Part shown: positions 15,193 through 23,872 of the stretch, piece by piece
Numbering within the stretch: the stretch's first letter is position 1
How the letters are laid out: the number at the start of each line of letters is the position of its first letter
Source of the DNA: Pseudomonas sp.
GTDB lineage: Bacteria; Pseudomonadota; Gammaproteobacteria; Pseudomonadales; Pseudomonadaceae
Assembly: GCF_030698175.1 (NCBI RefSeq)
Contig: NZ_JAUYNT010000015.1
Location: 104,659-168,658, forward strand
DNA length: 64,000 nucleotides
Direction: 5' to 3'
Notes under the pieces: model-generated
The model's database searches: none
What the model saw: only the letters and a program-made list of their open reading frames with translations
Told to the model about the DNA's origin: nothing
Program-made: the position numbers and the translations under genes

Positions 15193-16089
15193 ATGCAATT
15201 AACCCTAGGGCCGGTGCTCTTTGCTTGGGAACGGCCGCAGTTATTGGATTTTTACGCCGAGATGGCCAGCCAACCGCTGGACGTTATTTATCTCGGCGAA
15301 ACGGTGTGCAGCAAGCGCCGGGCCTTGTCGCTGGACGACTGGCTGGGGCTGGCGCGCGACCTGCGTGAGGCCTGCAAGGCCGAAATAGTGCTTAGCGGCC
15401 TGACCTTGCTGGAGGCCGCCTCGGAACTGTCGAGCCTGCGCCGCCTGTGTGAGAACGGTGAGCTGATGGTGGAGGCCAATGACCTGGGTGCCGTGCAGTT
15501 TTTGGCCGCCAAGGGCGTCGGCTTTGTCGGCGGCGCGGCGCTGAATATCTACAACGGCCATGCGCTGGCGGAGCTGACCGCCTGCGGCCTGCAGCGCTGG
15601 GTGCCGCCGGTGGAGTGTTCGGCCGAGTTGATCCGCCAGGCGCGTGGGCAATATCTCGAACTGGTCGATGTGGCGCCGTTGCCGCAGATCGAGGTGTTTG
15701 CCTATGGGCATTTACCCCTGGCCTATTCGGCCCGCTGTTTTACCGCGCGGGCGCTGAATAAACCCAAAGATGACTGCGAAATTTGCTGTCAGAACTACCC
15801 CGAAGGCATGGCCGTGTTGAGTCAAGAAGGTGCGCCCTTGTTTACCTTGAACGGCATCCAAACCATGTCCGCCAGCGTGCATAACCTGCTGGCCGATTAC
15901 CCTTCATTGCAGGCCAGTGGCGTCGATCTGCTGCGCCTGAGCCCGCGCGTGCAGGGTATGGCGGAGGTGATCGCGGCCTTTGATGCCGTGCGCCAAGGAG
16001 CTTTGCCACCGCTGGCGGTACAGGGCTGTAACGGCTACTGGCATGGTCGGCCGGGGATGCTGCGGGCCGAGGAGTTGGGCGTATGTTGA
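15193..16089 (+). CDS. ubiV: Ubiquinone biosynthesis protein UbiV (U32 family, Fe-S)
   Basis: Partner of UbiU in oxygen-independent ring hydroxylation. Cys39 (LGETVCSKRR) and Cys182, 195 and 199 (YSARCFTAR, DDCEICCQNYP) fit the spacing of the four Fe-S ligands known in E. coli UbiV, where the set is Cys39, 180, 193 and 197; an additional Cys198 lies beside the last. 298 residues, close to the E. coli length. GGAGCGGGTC precedes the ATG at 15193. The ubiT start lies within its last codons (7-base overlap), so ubiU-V-T is one operon. Cytoplasmic. Confidence 0.94.
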   Translation: MQLTLGPVLFAWERPQLLDFYAEMASQPLDVIYLGETVCSKRRALSLDDWLGLARDLREACKAEIVLSGLTLLEAASELSSLRRLCENGELMVEANDLGAVQFLAAKGVGFVGGAALNIYNGHALAELTACGLQRWVPPVECSAELIRQARGQYLELVDVAPLPQIEVFAYGHLPLAYSARCFTARALNKPKDDCEICCQNYPEGMAVLSQEGAPLFTLNGIQTMSASVHNLLADYPSLQASGVDLLRLSPRVQGMAEVIAAFDAVRQGALPPLAVQGCNGYWHGRPGMLRAEELGVC

Positions 16090-16562
16090 GTCCTGCCGGC
16101 TTACTCTTGCGTGGCGCTAGCCGCTGCTTACCGCTCACCCGCCATGTGCCCTTCGTACTGCAACGGCTGGCGCTGCAACAGAGCCTCAACCGCCTGTTTG
16201 CCGCGCCCTTGGCCGACGGCGCCTTCGATATTCTGCGTGACCGTTGGTTGCGCCTAAACGTGCGCGACCTGCAGTTGGAGTGGTTCCTGACTCGCAACAA
16301 CGCCGGTTTGCAGGTGGCGGCACGGGCGCAGGCGCAGGTCAGCATCAGCGGTAATTGGAGCGATTTTTTACTCCTGGCCAGCCGCCAGGAAGACCCGGAC
16401 ACCTTGTTCTTTCGCCGCCGCCTGGTGATTGAAGGCGATACCGAGCTGGGCTTGGCGATCAAGAACCTGCTCGATAGCCTCGATCCCGACGATTTGCCCC
16501 AATGGTTCTGGACCGTCCTGCAGCGGCTCGGGCAAGAGCAGAAGCTGCGTACAGCGGCTTGA
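16083..16562 (+). CDS. ubiT: Ubiquinone biosynthesis accessory protein UbiT (SCP2 domain)
   Basis: SCP2-type lipid-binding protein that supports the UbiUV hydroxylases, probably by binding prenylated intermediates. The fold is indicated by residues 45-130: DGAFDILRDRWLRLNVRDLQLEW is split into the usual hydrophobic beta strands, with VSISGNWSDFLLLASRQEDPD and LVIEGDTELGLAIKNLLD, the standard SCP2 end. 159 residues, slightly shorter than E. coli UbiT (YhbT). ATG at 16083 overlaps the ubiV stop. Last gene of the operon; no strong terminator follows before the repeat at 16666-16783. Confidence 0.92.
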   Translation: MLSPAGLLLRGASRCLPLTRHVPFVLQRLALQQSLNRLFAAPLADGAFDILRDRWLRLNVRDLQLEWFLTRNNAGLQVAARAQAQVSISGNWSDFLLLASRQEDPDTLFFRRRLVIEGDTELGLAIKNLLDSLDPDDLPQWFWTVLQRLGQEQKLRTAA

Positions 16563-16665
16563 GTCACGGGTCGCTAGGGTGAACCCCGCAAGGTGAGCTG
16601 GGTTGGACGGCGATGGTGGGCACGCGGCACGCTGAGTTTCTTTCAGTGTTGGCTGATGGAGGCGG

Positions 16666-16783
16666 GTAGGGTGGAAAACTGCGAAGCATTTTCCACCGGT
16701 TTTACCTCGGATTCGCGTTCTTTTTTGAGTGATGCAGTGGTTGGTTAAACCGTGGTGGGCAAGCTGCGCGTTGCCCACCCTAC
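16666..16783. repeat. Stem-loop repeat bounded by GTAGGGTGG / CCACCCTAC
   Basis: The 118-base segment starts GTAGGGTGG and ends CCACCCTAC, in inverted orientation, and holds two nested hairpins: GGTGGAAAA...TTTTCCACC and GGTGGGCAA...TTGCCCACC. Related shorter copies with the same ends lie at 20738-20802 and 41642-41703. It fills most of the 248-base gap between ubiT and nnrS. Confidence 0.6.
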
Positions 16784-16810
16784 GCGTTGCCCGTCCTCGG
16801 TTTAACTTGC

Positions 16811-18001
16811 TTAGCCCGGATGCCCATCCGGGCGCGCTTGCATCAGCAGCGGCGCGTAGTGCCAGACGAATAAGCCGAAGGCCAGCAGCCAGCATGCCGC
16901 CGCGAGCCACAGTGCGGCCTGGGGCCAGACACCGACGAGCAATACCCGCGCCGCCGCGCCGGCATTCAGCAGGGCGAAGGCCCAGGGCATTGCCTTTGGG
17001 GTCTTCAGGTCGCGGCCGGTATGGCCGAGGCTGACGCGGGCGATCATGGCCAAAATCAAACCGCTCATGCCGCCAACGGCCAGGGCGTGCAGCGACTGGC
17101 TCGGGCTGCTCAGCAGGCCCAGTTGCCAGAGCGCTAACCCCAGTGCGGAGATGACCATCCAGGCAAATGCCAGGTGCAGCGACCAGAGTAAATCCACCCG
17201 CCAAATGCCGCTGTCATGCCAGCGCACTAAACGCACCAGATGGCCCAAACCAAAGGCGGCGAAGGGCAGGGCCAGCCACGGGTTCGGCTGCAGGCCTAAG
17301 CCGCTGGCAAACAGTACGGCCAGCAACAGGCCGCAGGCCAGCAGGCTTTTGTCCAGCCAGACCCAGGCTTTGACGCCCTCAACTCGCCGCAGTCCGCGCT
17401 GGGTGAAGAATGGAATCACCCGCCCGCCGATCAGCCCCATCAAGGTCGCCACCAGCCACAGGGCGGCATAGGCGGCTTGGCGTTGCAGCATCTCATTGGC
17501 CGTGGCCAGGCCATACAGCAACAAACAATTGGCGGCGGCCATTAGCAGCAACACCGCCACTATTGGGTAGTTGCTCTGCTGGCGCACACGCCACAGTTGC
17601 TGAGCCATCAAGGCGGCCAGGCTAAACAGAAACGCCGCCTCCAAGGGCAGCAGTAACGGCAGTGGCAAGTTGGCCAGCCAGCCAAGCCGCGCCGCCAGCC
17701 AGAGGCCCGCCAAGGCCATCAGCGGCTTGCCGCTTAAGCCCGGTTGGCCGGTCCAGTTCTGCACGGCGGTGAGTAAAAAGCCGGCGATGATCGCCACGCC
17801 AAAGCCGAATAGCAGCTCATGGCGATGCCAGGCCAGCCAGCCACCGGCCGGTTGCCAAGTGCCAAGCAAGCCATTGAGTGCACCTATCCACAGGCCAATG
17901 GCGAGCACGGCAAAGCCACTGCCGGCCAAGAAGAATGGGCGAAAGCCTAAGCGCCACACGGGGGGGATTTGTAATGCTGTGCGCCGATCGAGAACTTGCA
18001 T
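16811..18001 (-). CDS. nnrS: NnrS family membrane protein
   Basis: Polytopic inner-membrane protein (about 12 hydrophobic segments) of the NnrS family, associated with denitrification and protection against nitric oxide; heme and copper binding has been reported for a relative. It starts MQVLDRRTALQIPPVWRLGF, and the N-terminal PPVWRLGFRPFFL block is the family signature. 396 residues from the ATG at 18001, which follows AGGA by 9 bases; longer in-frame starts lack a ribosome site. Its last codons lie in a perfect palindrome (16815-16832) encoding a PDGHPG tail. No FNR box was seen directly upstream, in contrast to neighbouring genes. Confidence 0.9.
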   Translation of the reverse strand: MQVLDRRTALQIPPVWRLGFRPFFLAGSGFAVLAIGLWIGALNGLLGTWQPAGGWLAWHRHELLFGFGVAIIAGFLLTAVQNWTGQPGLSGKPLMALAGLWLAARLGWLANLPLPLLLPLEAAFLFSLAALMAQQLWRVRQQSNYPIVAVLLLMAAANCLLLYGLATANEMLQRQAAYAALWLVATLMGLIGGRVIPFFTQRGLRRVEGVKAWVWLDKSLLACGLLLAVLFASGLGLQPNPWLALPFAAFGLGHLVRLVRWHDSGIWRVDLLWSLHLAFAWMVISALGLALWQLGLLSSPSQSLHALAVGGMSGLILAMIARVSLGHTGRDLKTPKAMPWAFALLNAGAAARVLLVGVWPQAALWLAAACWLLAFGLFVWHYAPLLMQARPDGHPG

Positions 18002-18211
18002 GGCGAATATCCTGTGCGGCTGAAAAAGCGCCGAATTAAACCGCTTAATTACGGCGCGCGAGTGAGCGGCCGTCGGCCTGAAGCCTGTCAGCATAATCGG
18101 CAAATTTGCTGGCTACGACCATTGCTCCGCCGCACTACCTCTAATGAGGCAGTGGCGGCTGAGCTTTCGTTAGCCGAGGGCGCGTCGGGCAGCGCGCGGT
18201 GGCCGTTACGG

Positions 18212-19495
18212 CTATAGGTAGGTGTATTGCAGTTGCAGCCAGAACTTCTCGGTGTCGACGGTCACGGCGCTGTCGGCCGAGTCGTAATTGGCATACTTGG
18301 CCAGGGCCACCAGGCCTTTAACCCCGGGGATTGGGTGGCCGTAGGAAATGTCATATTCCTCGCCATAGTTGTCGCCACCTTGCTGGGCGGAGAAGTCGTG
18401 GTAAACAGCCTGCAATGTGCCGCCGAGCAGCGGTGCGGTGGCGCCCAGGTAGGCGTCTTCGATGCCATCGGCGGGGGTGGTCAGAAATACGTCGGCCCAG
18501 CCTTGGAAGGCGTGTTTAGTGGCCAGCGGGGTCTGGAAGGCGAGGTTCTGGTTGCCCACGGCTTTGCCGTCGTCACCACCGCCGAGCACTTCGTAACCGG
18601 CTTTCAGTCCAACGCCTGCGACCGTGTAGCCCAGTTCGGCGAGGTAGTAGTCGCTGTCGAGATCGTTGGGGTTGTCGCCGTAGTCGCTTTGCTGGGCGAC
18701 TTCAGCCGCATAGGTAAAGCCTGAGATGGCGCCAGTCAGGCGCAGGCCGGTGGTCTGGCTCGACAGGGTGCCAACCGCCGAGGCGGCGTTGGTGGCGATG
18801 TTGTCCAGGTCCAGCAGATAGGTATAACCGGTGACGGTCAGTTCCGGCATCAGAACATACTGGGCGTTAAACAGTTGGCTGTGGCCGTCGATATTGGCGG
18901 GGTTGGTTTTGTTGTCGTAGCGGCCGTTTTCTGGGCCCCAGATGCTGTTGATATTGTCGATATAGGCGGCGGTCAAGGTCAGGCCGGTAATGGGTTTTAA
19001 CTGCAGCAAAGCGCCGTCATAGGTCTGCTCGTTTTGCCGCCAGGCGACGCTGCCGATAAAGCGCTGATTGTCGAGGTTGATCCGCTGGCGACCGGCCACC
19101 GCATTGCCGTACTTGTGGTCATAGCGCAGCAGGGCTTGGTTGATCTCGCTGCCGTCCGGGTCGGCCACGGTGGAGAACTGGGTCTGGCCGTTGCGGGTGG
19201 AGTTGAATTTTTCATCGCCAATATGGCTGACGTTATCCGCCTCGACCAGAGATGACAGGCCGTACCACTGACCGGTCTGAAACCCTACGCGGGTGCGCAG
19301 CGTTTGCGCGTTGGCGTGGTCGAGGGCGGCTTTGCCGGGGGCGGCGTTCTGGTCGACAAACTCGTAGCGGTAGCGCGCATCGAGAATGGTCTTGCCGCCG
19401 GTGAACAGGTTGCTGAAGTCTTCAGCGGCGCAAACCTGGCCGCTGACGCCGGCGGCGATGGCCAGCGACAGCAACGACAGTTTCAGTGGGTGCAT
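18212..19495 (-). CDS. Outer-membrane porin-like beta-barrel protein
   Basis: 427-residue protein with a clear Sec signal peptide (MHPLKLSLLSLAIAAGVSG, cut after AAGVSGQVCAA) and a mature part of alternating strands and turns, with many Gly, Asn, Asp and Tyr, ending LQLQYTYL. I read it as an outer-membrane barrel of the alginate-export or general porin type; the substrate is unknown. ATG at 19495, 8 bases after GAGG. It begins only 13 bases after the stop of the DGC-domain gene and shares its strand, so both probably form one operon under the Anr-type box at 19982-19995. Placement beside nnrS suggests a role in anaerobic respiration, which is inference. Confidence 0.8.
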   Translation of the reverse strand: MHPLKLSLLSLAIAAGVSGQVCAAEDFSNLFTGGKTILDARYRYEFVDQNAAPGKAALDHANAQTLRTRVGFQTGQWYGLSSLVEADNVSHIGDEKFNSTRNGQTQFSTVADPDGSEINQALLRYDHKYGNAVAGRQRINLDNQRFIGSVAWRQNEQTYDGALLQLKPITGLTLTAAYIDNINSIWGPENGRYDNKTNPANIDGHSQLFNAQYVLMPELTVTGYTYLLDLDNIATNAASAVGTLSSQTTGLRLTGAISGFTYAAEVAQQSDYGDNPNDLDSDYYLAELGYTVAGVGLKAGYEVLGGGDDGKAVGNQNLAFQTPLATKHAFQGWADVFLTTPADGIEDAYLGATAPLLGGTLQAVYHDFSAQQGGDNYGEEYDISYGHPIPGVKGLVALAKYANYDSADSAVTVDTEKFWLQLQYTYL

Positions 19496-19508
19496 GGGAC
19501 TTACCTCA

Positions 19509-19922
19509 TTAGACAAAAACGAATTCTTCGCCGCTGGCGCTGGTGTTGTTTGGCGCGGGCGCGGGCTGTCCAAGCTGTTGCTGCAGCTGTTGTAACAGTA
19601 GTTCAACCTGCGCGGGCGTGCAGTCTTCGCCGTAGCGCTTGCGCAGGCCTGACTGGCTGAGGATCAGGTGAATATCCGGCTCGATGTGATGCTGCGCCAG
19701 GCAGCCTTTGACGCACTGCAGCGGGCAGCCATCGAGGGCCAAAATGCGCCGGCCAGAGTTGGCTTTACTGACCAGGGCCGGCACCCGGCCGCCGACGCCG
19801 GCAATGCAGGACATCTCGGCCAAGCCTTGGCGATCCAGGCGCAGGGCCAGGGTATTGGCCAACTGGGCGACGTTGGAACAACCTGAGCAGGAATACACCA
19901 GAGGCAGTGTGTGGTCGGGCAT
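19509..19922 (-). CDS. DGC-domain putative zinc-binding protein
   Basis: Small soluble Cys-rich protein, 137 residues, of the DGC-domain family (domain named for a conserved Asp-Gly-Cys). Visible motifs are YSCSGCSNVAQLAN, AEMSCIAGVGG and the name-giving LDGCPLQCVKGCL, seven Cys in all. The C-terminus is Gln-rich. These proteins are predicted to bind zinc; the role is unknown, though members often lie near respiratory or nitrate genes. ATG at 19922. The gene is co-directional and 13 bases from the porin gene. An Anr/Dnr-type box is centred 67 bases upstream of its start. Confidence 0.82.
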   Translation of the reverse strand: MPDHTLPLVYSCSGCSNVAQLANTLALRLDRQGLAEMSCIAGVGGRVPALVSKANSGRRILALDGCPLQCVKGCLAQHHIEPDIHLILSQSGLRKRYGEDCTPAQVELLLQQLQQQLGQPAPAPNNTSASGEEFVFV

Positions 19923-19981
19923 GTGCGCCCCTCCAAGCCGTTAACTGCTTACAGTTTGGTGACTGCGCGGCATCCATGACC

Positions 19982-19995
19982 TTGACCGAAGTCAA
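19982..19995. promoter_or_regulatory. Anr/Dnr/FNR-type box between DGC gene and carbonic anhydrase
   Basis: TTGACCGAAGTCAA is a perfect palindrome matching TTGAT-N4-ATCAA with T to C and A to G at the symmetric fifth positions. It lies 60 bases upstream of the DGC gene on the minus strand and 75 bases upstream of the carbonic anhydrase gene on the plus strand, so it could serve either or both. The spacing from the DGC start is the better match to a -41.5 site. Confidence 0.65.
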
Positions 19996-20069
19996 GGTCG
20001 CCGTTGGCGTGGCCGCGATACTGAATTGCCATGACAGGCAATGGTTAGAGGCGTAACTGGAGCGAACCT

Positions 20070-20696
20070 ATGCAGCTGAACAAATTGCTGGAAAACAACC
20101 GGTTTTGGTCCGAGTCGCTGAATGCCCGCGATCCCGGATTTTTTAAGCGGCTGGCGATGCAGCAGCGCCCGGAGTTTCTCTGGATCGGCTGCTCGGACAG
20201 CCGCGTGCCGGCCAATGAAGTGGTCGGGCTGATGCCGGGCGAGCTGTTCGTGCATCGCAACGTCGGCAATATGGTGGTGGCCACCGACATGAACCTGTTA
20301 TCGGTGCTGCAGTACGCGGTGGATGTGCTGCAGGTCAAACACATCATCGTCTGCGGCCATTACGGTTGCGGCGGCGTGCGTGCGGCCATCAGCCATCAGG
20401 CGCTGGGACTGATCGACAACTGGCTAAGGGCGATCAAGGCGCTGCACCACCAGAATCTGGCGCAGTTTGTTGGCATGGATGACGAGCAGCGGGTCAATCG
20501 CCTGTGCGAGCTCAATGTGCAGCGCCAGGTGCGCAACGTCTGCCACACCACCATCGTGCAGAACGCCTGGATGCGCGGTCAGGACATCACCGTGTATGGC
20601 TGGATTTACGGCTTGGAAAACGGCTTGATCAAAGACCTGGACAGCACCATCAGCGCCCCCGATCAGCTTGATGAGGCGTTTCTGTACGAGCTGTAA
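20070..20696 (+). CDS. can: Beta-class carbonic anhydrase
   Basis: Interconverts CO2 and bicarbonate in the cytoplasm using zinc. Ligands C41 (in GCSDSRVPANE), H97 and C100 (CGHYGCGG), with the D43-R45 dyad, match E. coli Can almost position for position. 208 residues, usual for this type. ATG at 20070, 7 bases after GGAG. Starts on the opposite strand from the DGC gene, sharing the 147-base spacer with the Anr-type box. Function is secure; regulation is not. Confidence 0.95.
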   Translation: MQLNKLLENNRFWSESLNARDPGFFKRLAMQQRPEFLWIGCSDSRVPANEVVGLMPGELFVHRNVGNMVVATDMNLLSVLQYAVDVLQVKHIIVCGHYGCGGVRAAISHQALGLIDNWLRAIKALHHQNLAQFVGMDDEQRVNRLCELNVQRQVRNVCHTTIVQNAWMRGQDITVYGWIYGLENGLIKDLDSTISAPDQLDEAFLYEL

Positions 20697-20737
20697 GTGT
20701 TGGCTTCTGCGACACGCATAGGGCGGCGACGGCCGGC

Positions 20738-20802
20738 GTAGGGTGGGCTTTAGCCCACCGCATGGCCCCCACATGGGTTGGTGGGCTGAAGCCCACCCCT
20801 AC
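20738..20802. repeat. Stem-loop repeat with GTAGGGTGGGC ends (second copy)
   Basis: The left arm GTAGGGTGGGCTTTAGCC continues to CCACC, and the right arm GGTGGGCTGAAGCCCACC is followed by CCTAC, giving a nested palindrome. It is the same family as 41642-41703 and 16666-16783. The stop codon of the DUF4824 gene (20799-20801) lies inside its right end, so the element may act as or replace that gene's terminator. Confidence 0.65.
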
Positions 20803-21647
20803 GGCTGACCCGCCTGCAACTGCACCACCCAGGGTTCCAGCCGCTGGCCGAAGGCCAGTTCGGCGTTAAACAGCTGGTCGCCACCGGAATGTGGAAACTC
20901 GGTATCACCCTTGCGCACCGGCAGCTTGTCGAACAGCTGATGCCAGCGCTGTGGCAGGTTGATGCTGTCGGCCACTGGAATCTGCGCCGAGCCCCCTAGT
21001 TGCCAGTTGTCGTCATGCCGCCAGGCCCAGGCGTTGATCTTGCCGCGCACGATGGCGTAGCGCTGGCGATCTGGGTACTTGGCCCGCAGGCTTGCCTGGT
21101 CGGCCCCAGCATCGATGATAAACAAACGGCTGGCCTGGGTTTGCTCGCGCTGCAGATCTGCGCGGGCATCTTGATAGGTTTCTTGCAGGTCTTTGTTGCT
21201 TGGTAGGGCGGCCAGATCGGCGCTGCTTTTAGTCAGTTGCTGCTGTGCCAGTTGCAGCTGTTGTTGATACAGCGGGCCGTTGAACTCCAGCACCAACAAG
21301 CCGTCGCGGTCGAGTTGGCGGCGGTAGCGGCGCATCGACTCTTCGTTCCACTCAGTCGGCACACTGAAGCCCAGCTCACGCATTTTGCTGGCGCTGAGTT
21401 GGTTGCTGCCACTCTCGCGGTAGTCGTTGGCGCGGCCACCGGGCCAGCGGTAATCAAGGCGCAGGGCGAGACCGCTGTTTTCCTTACGCCAGTATTCATA
21501 GCTGTTGCCCAGTTCGCGCTCGGACAGCTGCAAGCGGCTGTCGGCCGGTTCACTGCGGTTCCAGGCCACACCGGCCAGGGCGATGGCATTCACCAAGAGA
21601 ATCAGGCCGAGGCCCGCCAGCAGGTTATGGCGATGGCTCCAGTTCAT
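20799..21647 (-). CDS. DUF4824 family protein
   Basis: One N-terminal membrane segment (MNWSHRHNLLAGLGLILLVN, continuing to AIALAGVAW) is followed by a soluble, probably periplasmic, domain rich in charged residues, with a central coiled-coil-like Gln/Leu region (residues 125-165). The function is unknown; I recognise the DUF4824 family from its size and its pairing with a DUF2157 membrane protein. 282 residues from the ATG at 21647, which overlaps the stop of the upstream gene as ATGA. An in-frame extension would add 40 residues inside the upstream gene and is not used. Ends inside a dispersed stem-loop repeat. Confidence 0.78.
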   Translation of the reverse strand: MNWSHRHNLLAGLGLILLVNAIALAGVAWNRSEPADSRLQLSERELGNSYEYWRKENSGLALRLDYRWPGGRANDYRESGSNQLSASKMRELGFSVPTEWNEESMRRYRRQLDRDGLLVLEFNGPLYQQQLQLAQQQLTKSSADLAALPSNKDLQETYQDARADLQREQTQASRLFIIDAGADQASLRAKYPDRQRYAIVRGKINAWAWRHDDNWQLGGSAQIPVADSINLPQRWHQLFDKLPVRKGDTEFPHSGGDQLFNAELAFGQRLEPWVVQLQAGQP

Positions 21648-22720
21648 TGCGCGGTCCTTCCCAGCAAGCCATTGGCGCTGCGCAAGCGGCGCAGAATCAG
21701 CAAAATCAGCACGGCGCTCAGACCCAGCACCAGGAAGAACAGGTACTTGGGCATGCTCTCCCACCACCAGTCGAACAGCTTGGTGTAGAGGAAGATAACG
21801 AAGAAGGTCAGCCCGGTATTCACCACGTCCGACCAGTCGCGCCGCACGCCGAGCCAGATCACCGCCGCCGCCACGATAAAGCCAAGCAGCTGATAACTCG
21901 CCTCGATGCGGCTGGCCGGATAGTCCAGATAACTGCCGTCGCCCCAGTTAGCCAGCACCAGCATCGGCAGAAACAACGCCAGCAAACCGAACACCCGATA
22001 GGTCATGGCGAAACCATCGAAACGCCGCTGTGAGATCAGCAGCGGTACGGCAAAGATCAGCAGGGCCGCCGGCAAGAAATTCTCCGGCCGCTCGCCAAAG
22101 CCCAGCCAGTAAGTCCCACCCCAGGTGCCGACTCTTGCGGCGATAAACGCCAGCAGGCACAGAATCCCGGCGGCCAGCAGCACCCGCGCCTCACAGGCGT
22201 AGGCCAGCAGCAGGGCATAGGCAGCCCAGGGCAGCAGAGCCTTGTCGGACGGGGTGATATTGAAGATTTGCCCGAGCATGCCGATGTTCAGCACAAAGCA
22301 GGCAAAGGCCACCAGCGCGGCCAATTTACTGAAGTAACCCGAGCTATCGCGGCGCTGTACCGCCAGGGTCAGGCCGAACGACAGCAGGCTGGCGCTGAGC
22401 AAAATCGCCACCTGGGCCACTGCGCCAAACAGCCCCCAGAATTGATAAAACAGGAAAAACACACTGGCCGCCAACGTCAGCGCGCCGAGGAACGAGGCGA
22501 TGCGCATGCCCAGCGACAGTTGCCGCGCCTGGCTGTTGTGGTCGATATCGAAGACGGCGCGATATTGCGCGAGCAAGGCCTGCTGATGGCTGTGCAGGTG
22601 GCTGCGTTGCGCTTCGCTGAGCTGCACCACCTGCTCGGCTTCGAGGCGGGTGAGTTCACGGTTGAACACGCCGATATCGTCGGCGCGTTGCTGGGCATCA
22701 CTGCGGTTGAGGGTGGGCAT
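21644..22720 (-). CDS. DUF2157 family membrane protein
   Basis: 358-residue polytopic membrane protein. The soluble N-terminus (about 1-65, rich in Arg, Glu and Gln with ARQLSL) is followed by at least ten hydrophobic segments. I assign it to DUF2157 by overall pattern and by its DUF4824 partner. AAGGA lies 6 bases before the ATG at 22720. Co-transcribed with the DUF4824 gene (4-base overlap). No catalytic residues or substrate can be suggested. The 297 bases upstream hold no gene that I can support. Confidence 0.78.
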   Translation of the reverse strand: MPTLNRSDAQQRADDIGVFNRELTRLEAEQVVQLSEAQRSHLHSHQQALLAQYRAVFDIDHNSQARQLSLGMRIASFLGALTLAASVFFLFYQFWGLFGAVAQVAILLSASLLSFGLTLAVQRRDSSGYFSKLAALVAFACFVLNIGMLGQIFNITPSDKALLPWAAYALLLAYACEARVLLAAGILCLLAFIAARVGTWGGTYWLGFGERPENFLPAALLIFAVPLLISQRRFDGFAMTYRVFGLLALFLPMLVLANWGDGSYLDYPASRIEASYQLLGFIVAAAVIWLGVRRDWSDVVNTGLTFFVIFLYTKLFDWWWESMPKYLFFLVLGLSAVLILLILRRLRSANGLLGRTAQ

Positions 22721-23017
22721 GGCGATCCTTGCGGCGGCTCGCCGAGGCTAGGCGAATGGCTGGCACTCTAGCGATAAAGTTCGCCTCCTGCCACAGCTAC
22801 CGTTGGTCACTTTTTGTGGAGCGTTTTTTCGCCCTTAATTCACCACTTAAAGGCCGTATTTCGGCCTCTGCAGGGCAACGCTACAACCCGCGTGGCGTCA
22901 GCGGTCCAGCTGGTTTTGCAAGGTGCTAAAATTCAAGGTTTGCATGGGTGAAATGACGTGTTAAAAAGCGCGCGTTTTTTCAATAAATCCTTCAATAAGA
23001 GGTAACCATTCCCAACT

Positions 23018-23752
23018 ATGACCATGCGCATCTGCATCCTGGAAACCGACATCCTCCGACCTCAGTTGATCGAGCAGTACCACGGCTATGGCCGAATGTT
23101 CAGGCAGTTGTTTGAGAAACAGTCGATACCGGCGCAGTTCGATGTGTTCAACGTGGTGGAAGGTTGCTATCCCGAGGCCGAACAGGCCTACGACGCTTAC
23201 CTGATTACCGGCAGCAAGGCCGACTCGTTCGGCAGCGATCCGTGGATTCAGACCCTGCGTGAGTTCCTGCTCAGCCGTTACCAGAACGGCGACCGGCTGA
23301 TCGGTATCTGCTTCGGGCACCAGTTACTGGCTTTGCTGTTGGGCGGTAAAACCGAACGCGCCGCCCAAGGCTGGGGCATTGGCGTCAATCGCTACCAGTT
23401 GCTTGAGCAGCCAGAGTGGATGAACCCCGCGCTGGAAAGCCTCGATATGTTGGTGTTCCACCAGGACCAAGTCACCGAGCTGCCGGCCAATGCCACGCTG
23501 CTGGCCAGCAGCCCGTTCTGCCCGAATGCCGCCTACCGCATCGGCGACCAGGTGCTGTGCTTCCAGGCCCACCCGGAGTTTGTCGATGACTACGAACTGG
23601 GGCTGCTCAGCCTGCGCCGCGAGTTCCTCGGCGAGGCGCGCTACCAGCAGGCGCTGGCCAGCATGAGCCAGCCGCATCAGGGCGTACTGGTGGCCGAGTG
23701 GATGCTGCGTTTTGCCGGCCAAGCGCGCGCGCAGAACAGCCTCGCCGCCTGA
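23018..23752 (+). CDS. Class I glutamine amidotransferase-like protein
   Basis: Cytoplasmic class I GATase-fold enzyme. The nucleophile elbow is GICFGHQLLALLLGG with Cys98; the His-Glu pair is H185 and E187 in CFQAHPEF, so the triad is complete. 244 residues form a single domain, unlike GMP synthase, and match the stand-alone GuaA-like amidotransferases of pseudomonads, several of which hydrolyse gamma-glutamyl compounds. The substrate is unknown. ATG at 23018; ATG 23024 is also in frame. The ribosome site is weak (AGAGG about 14 bases away). A strong terminator follows at 23765-23800. Confidence 0.88.
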   Translation: MTMRICILETDILRPQLIEQYHGYGRMFRQLFEKQSIPAQFDVFNVVEGCYPEAEQAYDAYLITGSKADSFGSDPWIQTLREFLLSRYQNGDRLIGICFGHQLLALLLGGKTERAAQGWGIGVNRYQLLEQPEWMNPALESLDMLVFHQDQVTELPANATLLASSPFCPNAAYRIGDQVLCFQAHPEFVDDYELGLLSLRREFLGEARYQQALASMSQPHQGVLVAEWMLRFAGQARAQNSLAA

Positions 23753-23764
23753 CTCAGCCGCCAC

Positions 23765-23800
23765 AAAAAAGCCCCGCCAGTTTTGCTGGCGGGGCTTTTT
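23765..23800. terminator. Bidirectional Rho-independent terminator
   Basis: The 10-bp stem GCCCCGCCAG / CTGGCGGGGC is flanked by six As and five Ts, so it can serve both the amidotransferase gene (plus) and the convergent MAPEG gene (minus). Confidence 0.9.
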
Positions 23801-23872
23801 GTTGCTGGCCGATCAGCTTTCAAAGCCGGCGGCAGCGCAGCCTGTGCGCAGGGCTTGACTGATCGTTTGGCG

